Below, one piece after another: positions 15,426-22,827 of a stretch of 33,122 nucleotides of DNA. The DNA comes from Oscillospiraceae bacterium (lineage in GTDB: Bacteria > Bacillota_A > Clostridia > Oscillospirales > Oscillospiraceae), in NCBI GenBank assembly GCA_017516785.1, contig JAFXAV010000054.1:1-33122 (forward strand). Reading direction: 5' to 3'. The notes below the pieces were generated by a model, which saw only the letters and a program-made list of their open reading frames with translations, was not told where the DNA came from and ran no database searches. Every line of letters starts with the position of its first letter. Position 1 is the stretch's first letter. The position numbers and the translations under genes were made by a program.

Positions 15426-16937
15426 TCAAGACCTGCGGCCCAGGCGGGTAATCGCCTCGATCACCGTGTGGGACGTCTGATACGCCTGCTTATACAGTGC
15501 AAAATATTCCCGATACTTTGCATGGTTTTCCATATCGGGCGTAAAGACCCGGTCTTTATATTTTACAATCTTGCGGCAGCCTTCCTCGATATTCTCAAAC
15601 AGTCCCACGCCGGAGGCGGCAGCAATGGCTGCGCCCACGCAGGCCTGCTCCTCGATCTGGACGAGCTTGACGGGAATGCCGTAGATATCTGCCTGAATCT
15701 GGGGCCAGACCTCGCCCCGGGCGCCGCCGCCGGAGGCCACGATCTCATTGGCACTGAGACCGAAGCTGCCGCAGATCTCCATGCACTGCAGCAGGGAGTA
15801 GGAAACGCCCTCCATAACGGCGCGGCACATTTCGGCGTCTCCGGTGTTCACCTGGAGGCCGAAGAAAGTACCGGTCAGATCCGTATTGAGGTGGGGGCAA
15901 CGTTCGCCGGTGAGGTAAGGCAGGAAGATGACGCCGCCGGAGCCAGCAGGCACCTGGGCGATCTTTGCGTTCATGGCGTCATAATCGGTGGAACCCAGCA
16001 CCCGCATGAACCAGCTGTGGCACAGGCCGGCGCTCATGGTGGCGCCCATGGTGTACCAGTGATTCCGGTCGTAGCCGATGAAGCAGTTGGTGCTGAGGTT
16101 GGGGTTAACGATGGGATGGTCGCACTGGAAACAGACCTGACCGCTGGTGCCGATGTTGGAGGTAGCCTGTCCGGGGGACACGGTACCGGCGCCGATGGCC
16201 TGCATGACCTGGTCCGCGCCGCCGTTGCAGACGGAGGTAGCGGTGCTCAAGCCCGTCAGAGCGGAAGCCTCGGCAGTGACATGGCCCACCACATGGTCAG
16301 AGTTGCCGCACTCGGGGAAGATGCTCCGGTCGAAGCCGAAGCGGGAAATGATCTCCTCGGACCACTGGGCCTTCTGCATGTCAAAGAGCAGGGTTGCGGA
16401 GGCATCGGAATAGTCGGTGGTAATCTTGCCGCAGAAGCAGAACTTCACGTAGTCCTTAGGGGACATGACATAGCGGATCTTCTTCAGGTTCTCAGGCTCG
16501 TTGTCCCGGACCCACAGCAATGAGCAGAGCATGAAGCCGGAGTAGATGGGATTCAGCAGATGAGTGCGGATCATGTCGCCGCCCAGTTCCTGATTGACGT
16601 GGGCAACCTGCTGGCCGCTTCTGGCATCACAGTGGAGGATGGCGGGACGGACCTGCTTGAAGTTTTCGTCCAGCATGACAACGCCGTGCATCTGACCGGA
16701 AAAGGCGATGCCCAGAATGTCTTCGGGACGGGCGTCAGCAGGCAGCCTGGACAAGGCCTCCCGAACCAGTGCAAAACATGCATCGGTCCAGACGTCAGCA
16801 TCCTGTTCCGCATAGCCGTTGATGGGAGAATCATAACGATAGGAGCGTTTTGTCTGGGCGTATACCTTACCGGTTTCATCCAGAATCATAACCTTGGCGC
16901 CGGAAGTACCGATGTCAATGCCCGCGATCAGATTCAT
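15426..16937 (-). CDS. FGGY-family carbohydrate kinase, xylulokinase-like
   Basis: The 503-residue kinase heads the operon. The N-terminal FGGY domain has the phosphate loop GIDIGTSGAKVMILD (about 6-20), FSGQMHGVV near 80-88 (the xylulokinase hallmark) and HCDARSG. The C-terminal domain has SNIGTSGQVCF, LPYLTGERCPH and ASGGGARGEVWPQ near 400, which form the second half of the ATP site. Xylulokinases phosphorylate D-xylulose at O5; related enzymes use other ketopentoses or polyols. No isomerase or dehydrogenase accompanies it, so the sugar may be imported already as a ketose, or the first enzyme may be elsewhere. ATG 16937 has GAGGGG upstream. It is transcribed from 17143-17171 with a leader of about 200 nt. 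Confidence 0.9.
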   Translation of the reverse strand: MNLIAGIDIGTSGAKVMILDETGKVYAQTKRSYRYDSPINGYAEQDADVWTDACFALVREALSRLPADARPEDILGIAFSGQMHGVVMLDENFKQVRPAILHCDARSGQQVAHVNQELGGDMIRTHLLNPIYSGFMLCSLLWVRDNEPENLKKIRYVMSPKDYVKFCFCGKITTDYSDASATLLFDMQKAQWSEEIISRFGFDRSIFPECGNSDHVVGHVTAEASALTGLSTATSVCNGGADQVMQAIGAGTVSPGQATSNIGTSGQVCFQCDHPIVNPNLSTNCFIGYDRNHWYTMGATMSAGLCHSWFMRVLGSTDYDAMNAKIAQVPAGSGGVIFLPYLTGERCPHLNTDLTGTFFGLQVNTGDAEMCRAVMEGVSYSLLQCMEICGSFGLSANEIVASGGGARGEVWPQIQADIYGIPVKLVQIEEQACVGAAIAAASGVGLFENIEEGCRKIVKYKDRVFTPDMENHAKYREYFALYKQAYQTSHTVIEAITRLGRRS

Positions 16938-17009
16938 GGGTTCATCCCCTCTTTCCTTTATATTATTGAAGATACAGCCGGAATCAACTGTTGATAAGTT
17001 TCGTGAATT

Positions 17010-17087
17010 TCAGACTGCATGTTGGATACAAAAAAACGATTGATATGCAACACAGATTGTATTTTGTCGCCTTCGGCAATCCGCCAT
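17010..17087 (-). CDS. Possible leader peptide upstream of the kinase operon
   Basis: Within the long leader a 25-codon frame starts at ATG 17087 (MADCRRRQNT) and stops at 17010. GGAG lies 7 bp before the start. It is rich in Arg, Cys and Gln, with Phe-Phe near the end, and a run of seven T residues (17030-17036) lies within it on the transcript. I see no convincing terminator stem. It may be chance; no homologue is known to me. Confidence 0.2.
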   Translation of the reverse strand: MADCRRRQNTICVAYQSFFCIQHAV

Positions 17088-17142
17088 ATTCTATCTCCAA
17101 AAGCAACTGTATCTTTATCATTTTCGTGAACTACCAATATGT

Positions 17143-17171
17143 ACTATAGCACAATCAGCAGAATCTGTAAA
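17143..17171 (-). promoter_or_regulatory. Promoter of the kinase-ABC sugar operon
   Basis: On the minus strand, TTTACA (17166-17171) and TATAGT (17143-17148) are 17 bp apart, each matching consensus at five of six positions. Transcription would start near 17136, leaving about 200 nt of leader before the kinase ATG. Confidence 0.75.
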
Positions 17172-17236
17172 GTGAGAAAATGTCTATTTTGTGTAAAATG
17201 ACATCGATTTCTTCCGACATTTTCGGCTTCAATTTC

Positions 17237-17251
17237 ATGGAAACGTATACA
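17237..17251 (+). promoter_or_regulatory. Candidate cre (catabolite control) site
   Basis: ATGGAAACGTATACA matches every fixed position of the CcpA consensus WTGNAANCGNWNNCW. It lies about 65 bp upstream of the kinase-operon -35 box. CcpA or another LacI-family protein could link this operon to glucose status. Binding is inferred from sequence only. Confidence 0.5.
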
Positions 17252-17293
17252 TTTTGGAAGATTCATTCATTGCGTCCGCAACCATCCTTTCAA

Positions 17294-17312
17294 AAAGTTT
17301 CGTAATGTTTCG
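17294..17312 (-). promoter_or_regulatory. Conserved 19-bp motif upstream of the kinase operon
   Basis: The minus strand reads CGAAACATTACGAAACTTT, containing two CGAAAC half-sites 10 bp apart. The same motif with one difference is at 30756-30774 upstream of the arabinose transport operon. The spacing of one helical turn suits a regulator binding direct repeats, such as an AraC-type protein. Confidence 0.45.
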
Positions 17313-17328
17313 GAAGTCAATAAAAAGC

Positions 17329-17348
17329 GCCCCCGGATTCCCGGGGGC
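17329..17348 (-). terminator. Terminator of the MATE transporter gene
   Basis: GCCCCCGG (17329-17336) pairs with CCGGGGGC (17341-17348). On the minus strand it is followed by a T-tract (plus-strand AAAAA at 17322-17326), 8 bp past the stop. Confidence 0.85.
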
Positions 17349-17356
17349 TGCAGTTT

Positions 17357-18724
17357 TTATTTCTTTTCAGTAACCTTGGCGATCACACGATGATAGATGA
17401 TATAGGAAATGACCACATTGATGATGTCTGCCACGGTCTGGGTCCAGACCACGCCGGTCATGCCGAAGAGCAGATTCATCAGGAAAAGGATGGGGATATT
17501 CAGACCCAGCTGCCGGATCACTGCCAGCCACAGGGATACCCTGCCCCTGTCCACCGCCTGCATAAAGTGGACCAGGTGGAAGCTCAGGAACATGAACCCT
17601 GGGGCAAAGCAGCGAATTTTCAGAAATTCCGTGCCGAAGACCACTGTCTGGGGATCCGAAATAAATGCCTGAATAAACTGGGCTGCAAACATCCGGTAGA
17701 CCACCAGGCTGAATATCGCCACTGCAACGCCTGCCAGCCGGGAGGCAGAGAAAAAGGCCTTCATCCGGTCGTAGTTTTTCGCCGCATAGTTGTAGGCAAC
17801 CAGAGGCATCATGCCGAGACAAATGCCAATGCCGATGTTCTGGGGCAGCCGCTCCACCTTCAGGACAATGCCCATGGCGGCCAGCTCAAAGTCGCCGTGG
17901 GAGGCTGAAAGGCCATTGATGACCATGTTGGTCAGATCATAGAGAAGCAGACTCACGGCCGCGGGAATGCCCACAGAGAAGATGGACTGGAGGGAATCCT
18001 TGCGGATCTTTTCCAGCCTCTTAGGCAGCGCCAGGATGGAAGCCTTCTGCACCCGACGGTAGACCAGGATGAAATAGATTAAGGAAATCACATTGGACAG
18101 CATGGTTGCCATCGCCGCACCCACCACTTCGTAGCCATCCGGCAGCAGCAGGAACATAAAGATAGGGTCGAGAATCACATTCAGCACGCCGCCCATACCG
18201 AGACCGAAGCCAGCCTCTTTGGAATAGCCGATGTTCCGGAGCATGGAGCTCATGGTGCTGGAAAGCACCGTGGGAACGCCGCCGATGACCACAACGAAGG
18301 TCAGATACTGCTTGGCATAGCCGATGGTATTGTCACTGGCGCCCAGCAGCCGCAGCAGAGGTTCCATAAAAATCAGGCACAGTACAGAAAAGATGAGTGC
18401 CGCAATGCCCGCCATCATCAGACTGTAGGAGGCCGCCTTGGCTGCTTCCTCCTCATCTTTGCTTCCCAGCAGGCGGACCACCAGGCTACCGCCACCCACG
18501 CCGAAGAGGTTGGACACGCCGGCAGTCATCAGAAACACTGTCAGCACCAGGCTGGAAGCCGCTACCATATAGGGATTGTCCGTCTGGCCGATGAACCAGG
18601 TATCGGCAATATTGTAAATCAGTGTAATCAGCTGGCTGATGATGGTGGGAATTGCCATCTTGGCAAGGGCCCTCGGAACACTCATCCGCTCGAATATTTC
18701 AATCTTGTCTACATTTTTGCTCAT
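17357..18724 (-). CDS. MATE-family multidrug/organic cation efflux transporter
   Basis: The 455-residue polytopic protein has about twelve membrane helices. The MATE N-terminal pattern is ALAKMAIPTIISQLITLIYNIADTWFIG, and internal twofold symmetry shows in SIFSVGIPAAVSLLLYDLTNMVINGLS. Family members export drugs or metabolites by Na+ or H+ antiport. I start at ATG 18724 (MSKNVDKIEIF), with AAGGAG about 12 bp upstream. An upstream in-frame ATG at 18775 falls inside the promoter -10 box and cannot be the start. The gene is monocistronic with its own terminator and is divergent from nrdD. Substrate unknown. Confidence 0.92.
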   Translation of the reverse strand: MSKNVDKIEIFERMSVPRALAKMAIPTIISQLITLIYNIADTWFIGQTDNPYMVAASSLVLTVFLMTAGVSNLFGVGGGSLVVRLLGSKDEEEAAKAASYSLMMAGIAALIFSVLCLIFMEPLLRLLGASDNTIGYAKQYLTFVVVIGGVPTVLSSTMSSMLRNIGYSKEAGFGLGMGGVLNVILDPIFMFLLLPDGYEVVGAAMATMLSNVISLIYFILVYRRVQKASILALPKRLEKIRKDSLQSIFSVGIPAAVSLLLYDLTNMVINGLSASHGDFELAAMGIVLKVERLPQNIGIGICLGMMPLVAYNYAAKNYDRMKAFFSASRLAGVAVAIFSLVVYRMFAAQFIQAFISDPQTVVFGTEFLKIRCFAPGFMFLSFHLVHFMQAVDRGRVSLWLAVIRQLGLNIPILFLMNLLFGMTGVVWTQTVADIINVVISYIIYHRVIAKVTEKK

Positions 18725-18773
18725 AGGGATTTCGGACTCCTTTTGCCATTTTTTGTCCTTATTTTTCCTGTCC

Positions 18774-18802
18774 ATTATAGTAGTCTACAAAGAAAAAATC
18801 AA
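18774..18802 (-). promoter_or_regulatory. Promoter of the MATE transporter gene
   Basis: On the minus strand, TTGATT (18797-18802) and a perfect TATAAT (18774-18779) are 17 bp apart. This fixes the start of translation downstream, at 18724. Confidence 0.78.
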
Positions 18803-18846
18803 TATACAGACTGCTTTCGTGCATGTTGCTGTCCGTTCAATAGGAC

Positions 18847-18875
18847 TTGACAAACCGGCCTACATGTGGCAATAT
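18847..18875 (+). promoter_or_regulatory. Promoter of the anaerobic ribonucleotide reductase operon
   Basis: A perfect TTGACA (18847-18852) is followed after 17 bp by CAATAT (18870-18875), with an upstream TGG giving an extended -10. The -10 is part of the first NrdR box. Confidence 0.7.
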
Positions 18876-18882
18876 ATTGTGG
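18867..18882 (+). promoter_or_regulatory. NrdR box 1
   Basis: TGGCAATATATTGTGG carries the CAATATATTG core of the NrdR consensus (acaCwATATwGtgt-type palindrome). NrdR, a zinc-ribbon/ATP-cone repressor, controls ribonucleotide reductase genes across bacteria. The box overlaps the -10 element. Confidence 0.85.
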
Positions 18883-18898
18883 AAGAAAGCGCACCGAA

Positions 18899-18914
18899 CC
18901 ACAATATATTGTGT
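18899..18914 (+). promoter_or_regulatory. NrdR box 2
   Basis: CCACAATATATTGTGT has the same core as box 1. The centres are 32 bp apart, about three helical turns, as is usual for paired NrdR boxes bound cooperatively on one DNA face. Confidence 0.88.
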
Positions 18915-18964
18915 TACAATCGGTTACAGCTCTTCCATTTTATAGAAAGTAAAGGTCTGCTGTT

Positions 18965-21247
18965 ATGATTCATAGTATTATCAAACGTGACGGACGTGTT
19001 GTTTTGTACGAACAGGCGAAAATCGCCTCCGCCATTCTGCGTGCTCTGGAGGCTGCCCGGGAGGGTGATGCCGCCGATGCCGCAAGAGTTGCCAACGATG
19101 TACAGCGGGAGCTGGAGGTCAATTTCTCCTCCGACGCCCCCAACATCGAAGTCATTCAGGACACCGTTGAACGTCAGCTGATGAACCACGGCTTCAATTC
19201 CGCTGCCAAGGCTTACATCCTCTACCGCGCCAACCGCACCCGGGCCCGCGAGGCAAACACCCAGCTGATGAAGACCATCGATGAGATCACCAACATCGAT
19301 GCCCGCATCAGCGACATGAAGCGCGACAACGCCAACATCGACGGCAACACCGCCATGGGCTCCATGCTCCAGATCGGTTCCGCCGGCGCCAAGGCTTACA
19401 ACGAGATGTATCTGCTGCGCCCCGAGCATGCCAAGGCATACCGGGAGGGTGACATCCACATCCACGACTTCGACTTCTATTCCCTGACCACCACCTGCTG
19501 CCAGATCGACATTCTGAAGCTGTTCCACGGCGGTTTCTCCACCGGTCACGGCTACATCCGGGAGCCCCAGAGCATCCAGAGCTACGCAGCACTTGCTGCC
19601 ATCGCTATCCAGTCCAATCAGAATGACCAGCACGGCGGTCAGTCCATCCCCAACTTCGATTACGCCATGGCAGAAGGCGTTGCAAAGACCTACCGCAAAG
19701 CCTACTACCGTCTGCTTGCCGAAGCTCTGGAAGACAAGCTGGATCTGGACGAACAGGCCATCACCGTCAAGGAGCTGGTAAAGGACGTGGAAGCCAAGCT
19801 GGGCGAGACTCCCAGAATGGCAAACTCTCCTGAATTTGACGAGGCTGTCATCTACGCCCTGACCAAGCGCTACGGCCTGCCCCTGGGCGATGCCGCCGCT
19901 CTGATCAAACGCACCCAGAAGCGCGCTCTGAAGAAGACCGATCGGGACACCCACCAGGCCATGGAAGGTTTTGTCCACAATCTGAACACCATGCACTCCC
20001 GTGCAGGCGCCCAGACTCCCTTCTCCTCCATCAACTACGGCACTGATGTCTCCCCCGAAGGCCGCATGGTCATCCGCAACATCCTGCTGGCTCTGGATGC
20101 CGGTCTGGGTCACGGCGAGACCTGCATCTTCCCCATCCACATCTTCAAGGTCAAGGAAGGCGTCAACTATTTCGACACTGATCCCAACTATGACCTGTTC
20201 CGCCTCAGCTGCAAGGTCAGCGCCAAACGCCTGTTCCCCAACTACACCTTCCTGGACTCCCCCTTCAACCTGCAGTACTACGTCCCCGGCCGCCCCGAAA
20301 CCGAGGTTGCCACCATGGGCTGCCGTACCCGCGTTATGGGCAATGTCTACGATCCCACCCGTGAGATCGCCTACTCCCGCGGCAACCTGAGCTTCACCTC
20401 CATCAACCTGCCCAGACTTGCCATTGAGTCCCACGGCGATGAGGAGCTGTTCTACCAGAAGCTTCAGGCCATGCTGGAGCTGGTTGCCCAGCAGCTGCTG
20501 GACCGCTTCGAGATCCAGGCTGACAAGCACATCTACAACTACCCCTTCCTGATGGGCCAGGGCATCTGGCTGGATTCCGATAAGCTGACTCTGAAGGATG
20601 ACCTGCGGGAAGTTCTGAAGCACGGCACCCTGTCCATCGGCTTCATCGGCCTGGCAGAAACCCTGACCTCCCTCTACGGCGGCCACCACGGCTCCTCCGA
20701 GGAGATTCAGGAGAAGGGTCTGAAGATCATCGGCTTCATGCGCGACTACTGCGACCGCAAGTCCCAGGAGCTGAAGATGAACTTCTCCCTGCTGGCTACC
20801 CCCGCTGAAGGCCTGTCCGGCCGCTTCATCCGCATGGACCAGAAGCGCTACGGCAAGATCGCAGGCGTCACCGACCGGGAGTACTACACCAACTCCTTCC
20901 ATATCCCCGTCTGGCAGCCCATCTCTGTCTACGACAAAATTCGCCTGGAAGCTCCCTACCATGCCCTGTGCAACGCAGGCCACATCAGCTATGTGGAGCT
21001 GGACGGCGACACCGCTCGGAACGTGGAAGCCTTTGAAGCCGTTGTCCGCTGCATGCATGACTTTGGTGTGGGCTACGGCTCCATCAACCACCCCGTTGAC
21101 CGCGACCCCATCTGCGGCTACGTGGGCATCATCGGCGATGTGTGCCCCCGCTGCGGCCGTCGTGAAGGCGAGGAAATCCCCGCAGAGCGCGTGGACGAGC
21201 TGAGAAAGATGTACCCCGAAATGCCCGCATTCCAGGGTATTGAATAA
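18965..21247 (+). CDS. nrdD: Anaerobic (class III) ribonucleoside-triphosphate reductase, large part lacking the glycyl-radical loop
   Basis: NrdD reduces ribonucleoside triphosphates to deoxyribonucleotides without oxygen. This 760-residue part has an N-terminal ATP-cone (about 1-90; KRDGRVVLYEQAKIASAIL). The catalytic ten-stranded barrel contains HIHDFDFYSLTTTCCQIDI, HGGQSIPNFDYAMAEG and the RVMGNVYDPTRE block. The C-terminal zinc region is DRDPICGYVGIIGDVCPRCGRR. Family members normally continue directly into a glycyl-radical domain with RxxGYL. This protein instead ends EMPAFQGIE and stops. The missing domain is encoded separately at 21396-21557, so the enzyme should need both chains. The start has a modest AAAGG site 10 bp upstream. 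Regulation is by the two NrdR boxes. Confidence 0.93.
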   Translation: MIHSIIKRDGRVVLYEQAKIASAILRALEAAREGDAADAARVANDVQRELEVNFSSDAPNIEVIQDTVERQLMNHGFNSAAKAYILYRANRTRAREANTQLMKTIDEITNIDARISDMKRDNANIDGNTAMGSMLQIGSAGAKAYNEMYLLRPEHAKAYREGDIHIHDFDFYSLTTTCCQIDILKLFHGGFSTGHGYIREPQSIQSYAALAAIAIQSNQNDQHGGQSIPNFDYAMAEGVAKTYRKAYYRLLAEALEDKLDLDEQAITVKELVKDVEAKLGETPRMANSPEFDEAVIYALTKRYGLPLGDAAALIKRTQKRALKKTDRDTHQAMEGFVHNLNTMHSRAGAQTPFSSINYGTDVSPEGRMVIRNILLALDAGLGHGETCIFPIHIFKVKEGVNYFDTDPNYDLFRLSCKVSAKRLFPNYTFLDSPFNLQYYVPGRPETEVATMGCRTRVMGNVYDPTREIAYSRGNLSFTSINLPRLAIESHGDEELFYQKLQAMLELVAQQLLDRFEIQADKHIYNYPFLMGQGIWLDSDKLTLKDDLREVLKHGTLSIGFIGLAETLTSLYGGHHGSSEEIQEKGLKIIGFMRDYCDRKSQELKMNFSLLATPAEGLSGRFIRMDQKRYGKIAGVTDREYYTNSFHIPVWQPISVYDKIRLEAPYHALCNAGHISYVELDGDTARNVEAFEAVVRCMHDFGVGYGSINHPVDRDPICGYVGIIGDVCPRCGRREGEEIPAERVDELRKMYPEMPAFQGIE

Positions 21248-21395
21248 GCGGGCAAGGCCGACAGCCAATGCGTGCTGGGTAACAACACATCTGCTAAACG
21301 TGATAATATCACAGAAGTGAAACCCATCATCGGGTACAATGATATCAAGGAAATCATTTCCCCGATTCTCATACATTCCAAAGGAGGAATACCCC

Positions 21396-21557
21396 ATGAC
21401 CGTTAAGACCAAGAACGAAAAGCTGGGCCAGGGCGTTGGCTTTGAGCGCATCCGCCGCATCACCGGCTACCTGGTAGGCACCATGGACAAGTGGAACGAC
21501 GCCAAGCGCGCCGAGGAGCGTGACCGTGTGAAGCACGGCCTGGAACACAATGCTTGA
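21396..21557 (+). CDS. Separate glycyl-radical domain of class III ribonucleotide reductase
   Basis: The 53-residue protein has a 13-residue lysine-rich lead, then GFERIRRITGYLVGTMDKWNDAKRAEERDRVKHG. That is the C-terminal glycyl-radical segment normally fused to NrdD; G24 in RRITGYL is the predicted radical residue. The start is well defined by GGAGG (21383-21387) 8 bp upstream of ATG 21396. An in-frame ATG at 21339 lacks a site. It begins 148 bp after the nrdD stop, in a different frame from it. Its 3' end overlaps nrdG by 8 nt, coupling it to its activase. By analogy with the spare-part protein GrcA/YfiD for pyruvate formate-lyase, it could dock into the large chain. Here the large chain has no radical loop of its own, so it looks essential. 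Confidence 0.88.
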   Translation: MTVKTKNEKLGQGVGFERIRRITGYLVGTMDKWNDAKRAEERDRVKHGLEHNA

Positions 21558-22062
21558 TCTATCCGGCATCGTCGGCGATTCCATCGTGGACGGCCCCGGC
21601 ATCCGCACCACGGTGTTCAGCCAGGGCTGCCCCCATCACTGTGAAGGCTGCCACAATCCCGAGACCTGGGACTTCGGCTGCGGCACGCTGATGGATGAGG
21701 AAACCATCGTCGAAATCGTAAAATCCAATCCCCTCTGCCGGGGCGTCACCTTCTCCGGCGGCGAACCCTTCGCCCAGGGTGCTGGCTTTGCCAAGCTTGC
21801 CAATCTTCTGAAGGCAGAAGGCTACGAAGTGGCATCCTACTCCGGCTATACTTTCGAACAGCTGCTGAAGGGAAATGCCGACCAGAAGGAGCTGCTTGCT
21901 TCCATCGATGTACTCATCGACGGCCCCTTCCTGATGGCAGAGAGAAGCCTGGAGCTTTCCTTCCGGGGCAGCCGCAATCAGCGGATTCTGGATGTTCCCA
22001 GAAGTCTTGCAGAAGGAAAACCCATCCCCGTTACCAGCGGCCGCTGGACCGGCGAATATTAA
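21550..22062 (+). CDS. nrdG: Anaerobic ribonucleoside-triphosphate reductase activating protein (radical SAM)
   Basis: The 170-residue NrdG is the radical-SAM activase that abstracts hydrogen from the NrdD glycine. The cluster motif CPHHCEGC (C27, C31, C34) binds the [4Fe-4S] cluster, and GVTFSGGEPFAQ is the SAM-binding GGE motif. IVDGPGIRTTVF precedes the cluster as usual. Length is standard. It overlaps the glycyl-radical-domain gene by 8 nt and closes the operon. Its substrate here should be the separate 53-residue chain, presumably when docked on NrdD. Confidence 0.95.
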   Translation: MLDLSGIVGDSIVDGPGIRTTVFSQGCPHHCEGCHNPETWDFGCGTLMDEETIVEIVKSNPLCRGVTFSGGEPFAQGAGFAKLANLLKAEGYEVASYSGYTFEQLLKGNADQKELLASIDVLIDGPFLMAERSLELSFRGSRNQRILDVPRSLAEGKPIPVTSGRWTGEY

Positions 22063-22069
22063 GGCAATA

Positions 22070-22101
22070 AAAAATCCCACACCGCAAGGTGTGGGATTTT
22101 T
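22070..22101. terminator. Bidirectional terminator between nrdG and araD
   Basis: AAAAATCCCACACC (22070-22083) pairs perfectly with GGTGTGGGATTTTT (22088-22101) across GCAA. T-tracts on both strands serve the convergent nrd and ara operons. Confidence 0.9.
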
Positions 22102-22111
22102 CGTTATGTGT

Positions 22112-22810
22112 TTAGCCCTGGCCGTAGTAGGCGTTCTTGCCGTGCTTGCGCAGGTAGTGCTTGTCCAGCAGTTCCTGCTGCATGGAGGAGATGCCGGGGG
22201 TCATGGCTTCAGTGTGGAATGCCATGAAGGCCAGTTCTTCCAGAACCACGGAATTGTGGACTGCATTGTGAGGATCGGTGCCCCAGGCGAAGGGACCGTG
22301 GCTGCAGACCAGAACAGCGGGAACCTGATCGGGATCGATACCCTTATTCTTAAAGGTCTCGATGATCACGTTGCCGGTTTCCAGCTCATATTCGCCGCCG
22401 ATTTCGGCGGGGGTCATCTTCCGGGTGCAGGGAATGGCGCCGTAGAAATAGTCGCCATGGGTGGTGCCGTAGGCATTGATGGACTTGCCGGCCTGTGCCC
22501 AGGAGGTAGCCCAGCGGGAGTGGGTGTGGACAACGCCGCCGATGTTGGGGAAAGCGTTATAGAGAGCCACATGGGTAGCGGTGTCGGAGGAGGGCTTCCA
22601 CTTGCCTTCCACCTTTTCACCGGTTGCCAGGGAGACGACAACCATATCCTCGGGGGTCATGCCGTCGTATTCAACGCCGGAGGGCTTGATGACCATCAGG
22701 CCCTTTTCCCGGTCAACGCCGGACACATTGCCCCAGGTGAAGGTGACGAGGCCGTATCTGGGCAGATCCAGATTGGCTTCACATACAATTTTCTTCAGTT
22801 CTTCCAGCAT
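22112..22810 (-). CDS. araD: L-ribulose-5-phosphate 4-epimerase
   Basis: AraD converts L-ribulose 5-phosphate to D-xylulose 5-phosphate by a zinc-dependent retro-aldol mechanism, the last step of arabinose catabolism. The 232-residue protein has TWGNVSG near residues 25-31, [10 protein letters not shown] and KPSSDTATH with an active-site Asp. The zinc site is HTHSRWA plus the later His in [10 protein letters not shown]. Length matches class II aldolase-family epimerases. ATG 22810 has AAGGAG upstream. It is separated from araA by 176 bp holding a repeat element, so expression relative to araA may be lowered. Confidence 0.95.
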   Translation of the reverse strand: MLEELKKIVCEANLDLPRYGLVTFTWGNVSGVDREKGLMVIKPSGVEYDGMTPEDMVVVSLATGEKVEGKWKPSSDTATHVALYNAFPNIGGVVHTHSRWATSWAQAGKSINAYGTTHGDYFYGAIPCTRKMTPAEIGGEYELETGNVIIETFKNKGIDPDQVPAVLVCSHGPFAWGTDPHNAVHNSVVLEELAFMAFHTEAMTPGISSMQQELLDKHYLRKHGKNAYYGQG

Positions 22811-22827
22811 AGTAATTGCTCCTTATG

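Noticed and set aside
18725..18775. Longer N-terminus for the MATE protein from ATG 18775
   Set aside because: That ATG lies inside the -10 box of the promoter and has no ribosome binding site.
21248..21395. Group I/II intron or intein at the nrdD split
   Set aside because: The segment is far too short for a self-splicing intron, and no intein splice motifs (N-terminal Cys block, C-terminal HN) are visible. The downstream part has its own ribosome binding site.
18914..21463. An 849-codon open frame on the minus strand opposite nrdD
   Set aside because: It is the antisense shadow of a strongly motif-supported gene. Its composition is biased (Val, Gly, Asp, His), there is no ribosome binding site and no recognisable domain. 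Similar long antisense frames lie opposite mnmG, araA, araB and both ATPases.
21245..21557. Simple frameshift or nonsense mutation making nrdD a pseudogene
   Set aside because: The 148-bp spacer, strong GGAGG, defined ATG, extra N-terminal residues and tight coupling to nrdG point to two functional genes rather than a fresh disruption.
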